The position numbers and the translations under genes were made by a program. Source: an uncultured Clostridium sp. (GTDB lineage: Bacteria; Bacillota; Clostridia; Lachnospirales; Lachnospiraceae). Taken from it: a stretch of 8,450 nt of DNA. The notes beneath the pieces were generated by a model. That model did no database searches and had not been told where the DNA came from. It was given only the letters and a program-made list of their open reading frames with translations. The stretch is taken from the NCBI GenBank assembly GCA_958349075.1, contig CATWBR010000183.1, positions 1 to 8,450 of the forward strand. The letters run 5' to 3'. Shown piece by piece: positions 1-5,552 of this stretch. How positions within the stretch are numbered: the stretch's first letter is position 1; each line of letters opens with the position of its first letter.

Positions 1-30
1 ACGTTTTTCATAACACTTGAAATTGTTGAA

Positions 31-35
31 AGGAG
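31..35 (+). promoter_or_regulatory. Ribosome binding site of luxS
   Basis: AGGAG sits 9 bases before the ATG at 45 and decides between that ATG and the in-frame ATG at 57. The 30 bases upstream are too short to judge for a promoter or riboswitch. Confidence 0.8.
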
Positions 36-44
36 TTTTTATTT

Positions 45-539
45 ATGGATAAGGTCATGGACAAAATAACGAGCTTTACCATCGATCATTTAAAGCTGTT
101 GCCGGGAGTCTACGTTTCCAGAAAAGACAAGGCCGGGGACAGCGTGATCACCACTTTTGATATAAGAATGACACGCCCCAACTATGAACCCGTCATGAAT
201 ACCGCTGAGATTCATACGATTGAACATCTGGGAGCCACCTATCTGAGAAATCACGAAGTATTCAGGGATCGTGTACTTTACTTCGGGCCGATGGGCTGCC
301 GGACCGGTTTTTACCTGCTGCTGTCCGGAGACTTCAGTTCTGCGGATATCGTGCCGCTTATGACCGGGATGTTTACCTTTATCGCCGACTTTGAGGGAGA
401 GGTTCCGGGAGCCTGTGTGAAAGACTGCGGAAACTGTCTTGATATGAATCTTCCGATGGCAAAATACCTGGCGGACAAATTTTTAAGGGAAGTGCTGGAA
501 GGCATTGACGACAGCAGATTAATATATCCGGAAGCTTAA
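45..539 (+). CDS. luxS: S-ribosylhomocysteine lyase LuxS (AI-2 synthesis)
   Basis: This 164-residue protein has the full set of LuxS signatures. LuxS is a cytoplasmic metal enzyme of the activated methyl cycle that splits S-ribosylhomocysteine into homocysteine and DPD, the precursor of autoinducer-2. The HTIEH motif at residues 57-61 supplies two metal-binding histidines and the catalytic glutamate (E60). C85 in GPMGCRTGF is the catalytic cysteine, and C128 in DCGN is the third metal ligand. The length is close to the family norm (about 155-170), so the gene looks intact. The start at 45 is chosen because an AGGAG box at 31-35 lies 9 bases upstream; the second ATG at 57 is too far from it. 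It appears to be a single-gene unit, since the next gene is convergent. Its promoter must lie upstream of the window. Confidence 0.97.
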   Translation: MDKVMDKITSFTIDHLKLLPGVYVSRKDKAGDSVITTFDIRMTRPNYEPVMNTAEIHTIEHLGATYLRNHEVFRDRVLYFGPMGCRTGFYLLLSGDFSSADIVPLMTGMFTFIADFEGEVPGACVKDCGNCLDMNLPMAKYLADKFLREVLEGIDDSRLIYPEA

Positions 540-556
540 CCGCTCCCGGATATTTT
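524..556 (+). terminator. Probable intrinsic terminator of luxS
   Basis: ATATCCGG (524-531) and CCGGATAT (546-553) form an 8-bp perfect stem with a 14-base loop, followed by a short TTTT run (553-556). The left arm overlaps the end of luxS, so the stop codon lies in the loop. The T-tract is short, so termination may be inefficient. Confidence 0.5.
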
Positions 557-566
557 CGTTGAAGGC

Positions 567-600
567 AAAAACTGACCGCGATTCGGCCGGGTTATCGTGG
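567..600 (-). terminator. Candidate terminator of the restriction-modification operon
   Basis: Read on the minus strand, CCACGAT (600-594) and ATCGCGG (582-576) can pair with one mismatch around an 11-base GC-rich loop. They are followed within a few bases by TTTTT (571-567). It lies just past the endonuclease stop at 632 and faces the luxS terminator, as expected for convergent genes. A second, weaker hairpin (TGGCA 602-606 with TGCCA 615-619) lies between it and the stop. Confidence 0.4.
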
Positions 601-631
601 ATGGCAATATATTATGCCACCGCACTGCTTG

Positions 632-1996
632 CTACTGTACCAGACCGGCCATCCACTTCAGCCAGCCGCTCACCGACGAGGCCCTGCGTCCCGCCACATT
701 GCTGCTGCAAAGATTCTGTTCCAGTATCTTCTTTTCAATATATTTCTTATCGGGAATCTCTCCCCTTCTCATAACCGTATCAAACAGCTCATGGAAAATG
801 CCGTGTTCCAGTATCAGCTCTATATACCTGATCTGCCTGGCCTTATAATTCAGCTTCAGAAGTTTTCTCCCCCGGGGGGTGATCGTCACCCTGACCGTCC
901 TGTCCCCGTCCTTCTCCTTCACCGCCAGCCCAAGATACCTGCAGGCGTTAAAGTAATAATCCGACTGGCGTTCCCGGAACCCGAACACTTCCGCTATCTC
1001 AGCCGGTGTGAGGGGCCCTTCATTCAGATGCTCCACTAAGGAAATGACCTTCTCAAAACTATCAGCCTGAATAAATGTAACCTGCGGTTCCGGTTTTACC
1101 GCAGTGCGTTCCCATGCATCCCTTAAGTCCGCGGCGGAGATATCGGTATCCTCCAGGCTATATTGCCCTTCCCTTATCAGGCGGATGGAATTATAGCAGA
1201 AGGGATCCTTAAACTCATACTCCATCAGCCGGAAAATATTATTGGAATAGACCATAAAGACGGGCCTGACCGGTTTTGCCAGCTTCCCGCTCCACAGTCT
1301 GTAAGGATAATAGAGCTGGCGGACCAGGAAATTACTGTGCACGACGTTCTTTCCCTCTATCACGGCAAAGGTGTCCCTGTCCTCAAAACCTCCGTCTATC
1401 TCCACCTGGGAATTGTTGACCGTGAGCTGCCAGCCTCCGTCTTTCCCGCCGGTTCCTGCTGTTGTCCCGTTTCCTCCCATTCTCCCGGTTGCTGGCGCCG
1501 GTCCCGCTTTCAACGCGGATTTTACGGGGTTTACCTGAAATGAAAAATTTCCGGATGCCATGCGGCCGGAAACGGTCTGCTTAAAGCCTTCTCCTTCCAG
1601 GAAATCATCCAGTATCCCCGAAATGCCCATCACGTTAATCGCCCCCGCTTCCGATCGGATGTCGTTGATATCGATCGTCTCGTAATAATCCGGGATTGAC
1701 ACCTTCTTCACTTTAGCCGGACGTATTCCGCTTATACCGGCCCCGGCCTCCGGGAAATCGGCATAGAGATCAAACTCCCCTATGACATAGCTTCCCCTTG
1801 TCACGGGCAGAATGCCGAGACGGCTCCCGAAAACGGAGGGCAGTGATTCCCTCGTATCAAACTTTGTCATCAGCCTGGGTTCTTTATATTCCCTGATCTG
1901 ATCGGCCGTAATGCAAAAAGGGCCGCTCTCCGACACCTTTTTCTCTATCTCATATCGGTCAAAGAGCAGCTTCCATTTATCATCTATCAAGCTCAT
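632..1996 (-). CDS. Putative type II restriction endonuclease (PD-(D/E)XK type)
   Basis: This 454-residue protein probably cuts the site protected by the adenine methyltransferase encoded just upstream. The visible signature is a PD-(D/E)XK-like core: EID at 199-201, then E214-G-K216 at the end of the next strand, followed by a conserved-looking stretch around FLVRQLYYPYRLW (223-235). Residues about 315-385 resemble a winged helix-turn-helix (TPAEIAEVF, then a YLGLA...ITPRGRKLL segment). Residues about 160-189 are a Gly/Ala/Pro/Thr-rich, probably disordered insert just before the catalytic core. It is unlike MboI or DpnII as I remember them, and the family name is unknown to me. The start ATG overlaps the methyltransferase end by 17 bases and has GGTGAG six bases upstream, which suggests translational coupling. 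Linkage to the methyltransferase is the strongest support. The function is inferred, but a nuclease is the best reading. Confidence 0.75.
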   Translation of the reverse strand: MSLIDDKWKLLFDRYEIEKKVSESGPFCITADQIREYKEPRLMTKFDTRESLPSVFGSRLGILPVTRGSYVIGEFDLYADFPEAGAGISGIRPAKVKKVSIPDYYETIDINDIRSEAGAINVMGISGILDDFLEGEGFKQTVSGRMASGNFSFQVNPVKSALKAGPAPATGRMGGNGTTAGTGGKDGGWQLTVNNSQVEIDGGFEDRDTFAVIEGKNVVHSNFLVRQLYYPYRLWSGKLAKPVRPVFMVYSNNIFRLMEYEFKDPFCYNSIRLIREGQYSLEDTDISAADLRDAWERTAVKPEPQVTFIQADSFEKVISLVEHLNEGPLTPAEIAEVFGFRERQSDYYFNACRYLGLAVKEKDGDRTVRVTITPRGRKLLKLNYKARQIRYIELILEHGIFHELFDTVMRRGEIPDKKYIEKKILEQNLCSSNVAGRRASSVSGWLKWMAGLVQ

Positions 1997-2831
1997 AGTT
2001 TCTCACCAGCACTTCATCGATGGCTCCGCGCTTGTCCGCCTTTGCGTTGATTGTACGCTTGGCCGCCACGCGCTCCACAATGTAATCTTTATATAAATCT
2101 TCGATAAAATCACAGCAGGAGTTGGACAACAGGAAACGGATTCCCTTCTTATTCAGCAAATCACACTGCTTTTTAAGCTCCTTCTGCTGCTCTGCGCCAA
2201 ATCCGGCCGCCGTATATCCGGTAAACGAGGACGAGGTGCTGAGCGGCATATAAGGCGGATCCAGATACACAAAGGAACCCTTCCTGATCCCCTTTAAAGC
2301 CTCCCTGTAATCCCCGCATAGAACCGTCACCTTCGCTGTGTTCAGATAGCGGCTCATCGCCCGTATCGTAGCCTCATTCGTAATATTGGGATTCTTATAT
2401 CTCCCCCAGGGGGAATTAAACTCTCCGGCGCGGTTCACCCGGAACAGGCCGTTGTAGCACGTCTTATTCAGGTAGATAATCCTGGCTGCCTGCTCCACCG
2501 GAAGCATCGTCTCATACCTCTCCCTGTCGCGGTCCAACGAACGCACTTCATAAAAATATTCCTGGCTGTTCTTCTCTTTATGACGCTCCAGACAGTCAAT
2601 CAGCTCCTCCGGCTGTGCTTTGATCACTTCGTATATATTAATCAGTTCGGCATTCGAGTCATTGATCACGGCTCTTCCCGGCTGCGTGTGAAACAGCACC
2701 GCCCCTCCGCCGACAAACGGCTCATAGTATGTTGTGTGTTCCGGTATCAGCGGCAAGATTGTCTCAAGAAGCTGACGTTTGCCGCCTACCCATTTCAGAA
2801 TGGGGGTTACCGCTGGGTCTGTTGTGGACAT
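1980..2831 (-). CDS. Dam-like (D12 class) N6-adenine DNA methyltransferase
   Basis: This 283-residue enzyme transfers a methyl group from S-adenosylmethionine to N6 of adenine in a specific DNA site, protecting it from the partner nuclease. KWVGGKRQ (13-20) and FVGGGA (39-44) are the N-terminal and SAM-binding motifs, and DPPY (191-194) is the catalytic motif. The CYNGLFRVNRAGEFN.PWGRY block (125-145) closely matches the DNA-recognition hairpin of E. coli Dam and T4 Dam, so a GAT-containing site such as GATC is likely. EcoRV-type GATATC cannot be excluded. The start at 2831 is preferred over an upstream in-frame start at 2963. It has GGAGG at 2841-2837, protein similarity begins just after it, and a promoter lies between the two. 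It is the first gene of the operon and overlaps the endonuclease gene by 17 bases. Confidence 0.93.
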   Translation of the reverse strand: MSTTDPAVTPILKWVGGKRQLLETILPLIPEHTTYYEPFVGGGAVLFHTQPGRAVINDSNAELINIYEVIKAQPEELIDCLERHKEKNSQEYFYEVRSLDRDRERYETMLPVEQAARIIYLNKTCYNGLFRVNRAGEFNSPWGRYKNPNITNEATIRAMSRYLNTAKVTVLCGDYREALKGIRKGSFVYLDPPYMPLSTSSSFTGYTAAGFGAEQQKELKKQCDLLNKKGIRFLLSNSCCDFIEDLYKDYIVERVAAKRTINAKADKRGAIDEVLVRNYELDR

Positions 2832-2836
2832 AGATT

Positions 2837-2841
2837 CCTCC
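2837..2841 (-). promoter_or_regulatory. Ribosome binding site of the methyltransferase
   Basis: On the minus strand a perfect GGAGG sits 5 bases before the ATG at 2831. It fixes the start there and shortens the open frame by 44 codons. Confidence 0.8.
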
Positions 2842-2868
2842 GTACGTATGTTTGAAAATTCTTTTTCT

Positions 2869-2897
2869 ATTATAACCGCTATCGGGTGAGAAAGCAA
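2869..2897 (-). promoter_or_regulatory. Sigma-70-type promoter of the restriction-modification operon
   Basis: On the minus strand, TTGCTT (2897-2892) and a perfect TATAAT (2874-2869) are separated by 17 bases. The predicted transcript start is near 2862, giving a leader of about 30 bases before the ATG at 2831. The -35 is only a half match to TTGACA. Confidence 0.6.
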
Positions 2898-2900
2898 AGA

Positions 2901-2939
2901 TTTCCTGCAATTATTTCCTGCAAAATCTGCAGGTAATAA
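2901..2939. promoter_or_regulatory. Inverted repeat, candidate enhancer site for the sigma-54 activator
   Basis: A 29-bp dyad runs from 2911 to 2939. The left half is TTATT-T-CCTGCA (2911-2922), followed by a 5-base centre AAATC, and the right half is TGCAGG-T-AATAA (2928-2939). Eleven of twelve arm positions pair. A further CCTGCA copy, as part of a repeated TTTCCTGCAA, lies at 2901-2910 exactly 13 bp before the left arm. The dyad centre is about 117 bp upstream of the expected sigma-54 start, a typical distance for an NtrC-type activator site. It also lies 14 bp upstream of the methyltransferase -35, so control of that operon is an alternative. Confidence 0.55.
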
Positions 2940-2974
2940 TCGGTATCCTCCCACATTCTTCAAATATTTTCCAT

Positions 2975-2992
2975 TTTTCAGCTATTTTCAGC
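2975..2992. repeat. Short direct repeat in AT-rich spacer
   Basis: TTTTCAGC occurs at 2975-2982 and 2985-2992, one helical turn apart. They lie in the AT-rich stretch between the inverted repeat and the sigma-54 promoter. The position suits DNA bending between enhancer and promoter, but this is inference from spacing only. Confidence 0.35.
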
Positions 2993-3014
2993 CGGGATTC
3001 CTGCTTTTTAACAA

Positions 3015-3031
3015 TTGGCACGGAAATTGCT
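3015..3031 (+). promoter_or_regulatory. Sigma-54 (-24/-12) promoter of the hydrolase-carrier operon
   Basis: TTGGCACGGAAATTGCT matches the sigma-54 consensus TGGCACG-N4-TTGCW at every fixed base. GG is at 3017-3018 and GC at 3029-3030, with the required spacing. Transcription should start near 3042, leaving a leader of about 50 bases before the ATG at 3094. Such promoters are silent without an AAA+ activator, and one is encoded at 5553-6890. Confidence 0.9.
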
Positions 3032-3093
3032 CTTAAATAGAGTGTCCTCTAGGAACAAAGGAATTAAAAACGAATTTGAAAGGTGGGTAAAAA

Positions 3094-3912
3094 ATGGGAA
3101 CAAAGCTCAAACTTGGCTTAATCCAGATGGACTGTGCATTTGGGGATAAGCGGGCAAATCTTGAAAAGGCCGAACATGCAGTCAGGGATGCCGCCGGACA
3201 GGGGGCGGGTATGATATGCCTTCCGGAATGTTTTAATATCGGTTACAGCGCCCTGGGAATCAGGAAAATGACGGAGTGGGCGGAACCGTTAGAAGGGAGC
3301 ACAGTCACAAGAATGCGGGAACTGGCAAAGGAACTGGGAATTTACTTAATCGCACCCCTGCTTTTAACCGTTGGGCCGGGAATCTGCGAGAACAGCGCCG
3401 TCCTGATCAATGACGACGGCTCTCTGGCAGGCTGTTACTCAAAGACGCACACAATCGGAGATGAAAAAATCTTTTTTAAACGCGGCCGCCGTTATCCGGT
3501 ATTTGAGACAAAATACGGAAAAATAGGGCTGTTAATCTGCTACGACATGGCGTTTCCCGAGCCGGCCCGTCTGCTGGCCCTTCAAAATGTCCAGTTGATC
3601 CTGTTCCCGTCCGCATGGCGTGACCGTCTGAATTACCGCCTGATGTGGGAAAACAATCTCGTTAGCAGAGCCCTTGATAATGTCATCTTCACGGCTGGAA
3701 TCAACAGGGCGGGTGTCAGCGACGGGGTCTCTTTTTCGGGTGAGACCATGATTGTGGATCCGCGTGGAAGTATTCTTCAAAAAGCAGCTTCCGGGGAAGC
3801 AATCCTGATTCAGGACATTGATTTTGATGAGATTACAGAAGAAAGGCGGGTCAATCTCGCCATGATCGACCGCCATCCGCAGGACTACGCGGCACTGGCC
3901 GGATTATCATAA
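3094..3912 (+). CDS. Nitrilase-superfamily carbon-nitrogen hydrolase
   Basis: This 272-residue cytoplasmic hydrolase should cleave a non-peptide C-N bond (amide, N-carbamoyl or nitrile) through a cysteine thioester. The family's Glu-Lys-Cys triad is visible: E45 in CLPECF, K117 in YSKTH and C149 in LLICYDMAFPE. GRRYPVFETKYGKIG (131-145) and the C-terminal NRAG/VDPRG blocks (204-225) are also typical. The length is normal for an intact member, and no signal peptide is seen. The start is supported by AAAGGTGGG at 3079-3087. It is first in an operon with a carrier 19 bases downstream, driven by the sigma-54 promoter at 3015-3031. This suggests inducible use of an imported nitrogen compound. The substrate cannot be read from sequence; omega-amidase and N-carbamoylputrescine-amidase-like activities are among the possibilities. 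Confidence 0.9.
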   Translation: MGTKLKLGLIQMDCAFGDKRANLEKAEHAVRDAAGQGAGMICLPECFNIGYSALGIRKMTEWAEPLEGSTVTRMRELAKELGIYLIAPLLLTVGPGICENSAVLINDDGSLAGCYSKTHTIGDEKIFFKRGRRYPVFETKYGKIGLLICYDMAFPEPARLLALQNVQLILFPSAWRDRLNYRLMWENNLVSRALDNVIFTAGINRAGVSDGVSFSGETMIVDPRGSILQKAASGEAILIQDIDFDEITEERRVNLAMIDRHPQDYAALAGLS

Positions 3913-3931
3913 ACAGAAAAGGAGCAGACTT

Positions 3932-5368
3932 ATGAAAAATACACCAAACAACTCATCTTCCAGAGGTTCATTTTTGGAACGCATATTACTGAAAATGCCC
4001 CATACACTTGTACTCGTCTTTTTTATGATTGTCGCAGTTACCATTTTAACTTACCTCATTCCTGCCGGACAATATGACAGGGAAATTGTAAATGGGGTCG
4101 AAACCGTTATAGCCGACAGTTTTCATTATGTAGAGCAATCCCCGGTAAACTTTTTTAAAGTGTTTACAGCCCTTGACGAGGGTATGATCAACGCAGCCTC
4201 CATTATTATGTTTATTCTGGTAATCGGCGGTTCTACAGGCGTACTGACTGAGACAAGAGCGGTGGACGCCCTGATGGCCAAGGTGGTATTGGGGAAAAAC
4301 GGGCGTAAAAAGGAAAAACTGATTTTAGCAGGTATTACTGCATTCTTTGCTTTTTTAGGAGGGGTTGTCGGACTCTACGAGGAGACTCTGGTATTCCTCC
4401 CCTTCGCCATCATGGCTGCCATCGCATTGGGCTATGATGCGGTCGTCGGAGTATCGATTGGATATCTGGCCATGTGCGTCGGCTCGGCATGCGCCGTTAT
4501 GAATCCTTTTACAGTTGCCATAGCCCAGGAAATCGCAGGACTTCCCCTGTATTCAGGAATGGCTTACCGTGGCGTGGTCCTCGTTGTTATGGAATGTGTC
4601 ACACTCTGGTATATTTTCAGATACTGTAAAAAAATCCGGCAAAATCCGGAGAGCAGCCTGGTCTATGGGACAGATTACTCCGACATGCAGCTTGAAAGCG
4701 ATCAGAGCAAAATTGAATTGAATACCCGCAGAAAAATCGTACTGGCTATTTTTGCCGCCATGCTCACCGTGCTGGTCATCGCAGTTGTCAAATTTGGATG
4801 GGGACTTATCAATATGTCGGGACTCTTCCTCATCATGGCTATCGCCAGCGGCCTGTGTATCGGGATGAACGGCACGCAGATAGCCAACCGTTTTTCCAAA
4901 GGCGTTGCCGACATTTCCTTCGTAGCTCTTCTGGTCGGAATTGCCCGTGGAGTGACCATCGTGCTCAATGACGGAATGATTATTGATACCATCATACACA
5001 CTCTGGTTTCCCCGATGCAGATTATGCCGAAATCACTGGCGGCAATTTGTATGTATGTCATCCAGATGTTCATCAACTTTTTCATCCCCTCCGGAAGCGG
5101 ACAGGCTATGGTGGCAATGCCGATTATGGTTCCCATCTCCGATCTTCTGGGAGTAAACCGTCAGATCGCCGTACTGGCTTTCCAACTGGGGGACGGGCTT
5201 TCCAACATGATTATACCAATGATGGGAGCGACGGCCGCAGCCATACAGATCGGCAAGATACCCTTTGGAAAATGGCTGCCTTTTGCCGGAAAGCTCCTAG
5301 TGATCCAATCGGTGATCTCCGCTGCCTTCCTGGTTATCGCAAATCTCATAAACTATGGACCTTTTTAA
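3932..5368 (+). CDS. YfcC/DcuC-family membrane carrier
   Basis: This 478-residue integral membrane protein matches the YfcC branch of the C4-dicarboxylate/basic amino acid carrier family (DcuC domain) in length and motifs. The N-terminal segment at about 23-44 ends in the characteristic YLIPAGQYDR. GLYEET (147-152), NPFTVAIAQ (191-199), and INFFIPSGSGQA (381-392) followed by LGDGLSNMIIP (419-429) are family landmarks. A polar loop of about 40 residues (233-267) splits the hydrophobic segments into two halves. The start has AAAAGGAG at 3917-3924, 7 bases upstream. It is co-transcribed with the hydrolase and probably imports its substrate or exchanges it for a product. Family members are annotated as dicarboxylate, arginine/ornithine or peptide carriers, so the cargo is uncertain. 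Confidence 0.88.
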   Translation: MKNTPNNSSSRGSFLERILLKMPHTLVLVFFMIVAVTILTYLIPAGQYDREIVNGVETVIADSFHYVEQSPVNFFKVFTALDEGMINAASIIMFILVIGGSTGVLTETRAVDALMAKVVLGKNGRKKEKLILAGITAFFAFLGGVVGLYEETLVFLPFAIMAAIALGYDAVVGVSIGYLAMCVGSACAVMNPFTVAIAQEIAGLPLYSGMAYRGVVLVVMECVTLWYIFRYCKKIRQNPESSLVYGTDYSDMQLESDQSKIELNTRRKIVLAIFAAMLTVLVIAVVKFGWGLINMSGLFLIMAIASGLCIGMNGTQIANRFSKGVADISFVALLVGIARGVTIVLNDGMIIDTIIHTLVSPMQIMPKSLAAICMYVIQMFINFFIPSGSGQAMVAMPIMVPISDLLGVNRQIAVLAFQLGDGLSNMIIPMMGATAAAIQIGKIPFGKWLPFAGKLLVIQSVISAAFLVIANLINYGPF

Positions 5369-5397
5369 AGAGCCGGCCGGTTCAGCCAAAGAGCCGG
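5367..5397. repeat. Short direct repeat after the carrier gene
   Basis: AAAGAGCCGG occurs at 5367-5376 (overlapping the stop of the carrier gene) and again at 5388-5397, 21 bp apart. It sits just before the terminators and its role is unknown; a local duplication is the simplest explanation. Confidence 0.4.
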
Positions 5398-5403
5398 TGT
5401 GAT

Positions 5404-5444
5404 AACCTGCATGCTCCGCACGGCTCGCTGCACAGGTTGCTTTT
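5404..5444 (+). terminator. Candidate first terminator of the hydrolase-carrier operon
   Basis: AACCTG (5404-5409) and CAGGTT (5433-5438) form a 6-bp stem around a 23-base GC-rich segment that may fold further. It is followed by GC and TTTT (5441-5444). The loop is large, so this is a weaker candidate than the hairpin at 5457-5516. Confidence 0.35.
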
Positions 5445-5456
5445 ATGAATACGAAT

Positions 5457-5516
5457 AAAGAATCGGACAGATTCCCGAGGCAGGATTACAATTGCCTTTG
5501 GGATCTGTCCTTCTTT
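5457..5516. terminator. Long hairpin, probable bidirectional terminator
   Basis: Arms from 5457 and 5516 pair over about 23 base pairs. AAAGAA pairs with TTCTTT, GGACAGAT with ATCTGTCC, CCC with GGG and AGGCA with TGCCT, with small bulges and a loop of about 10 bases (GGATTACAAT). The outer A-rich/T-rich arms give a U-rich tail in both directions. It lies between the convergent carrier and activator genes, the expected place for a shared terminator. Confidence 0.7.
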
Positions 5517-5552
5517 ACCCAATTTATATTCCGTTACAGCATATGCCCCGCA

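Noticed and set aside
614..1039. A 141-codon open frame on the plus strand opposite the endonuclease gene, with others at 559-848 and 1163-1543
   Set aside because: They are antisense to a better supported gene, have no convincing ribosome binding sites and show no recognisable domain.
2832..2963. A 44-codon N-terminal extension of the methyltransferase starting at 2963
   Set aside because: It would read through the promoter, the inverted repeat and the GGAGG site. Methyltransferase similarity starts only after the ATG at 2831.
3028..3060. A possible sigma-70 promoter before the hydrolase (TTAAAT-like -10)
   Set aside because: No -35 element at a suitable distance; the sigma-54 motif explains the region much better.
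4553..5136. Two minus-strand open frames opposite the carrier gene
   Set aside because: Both lie entirely inside the well supported membrane carrier and have no family signature.
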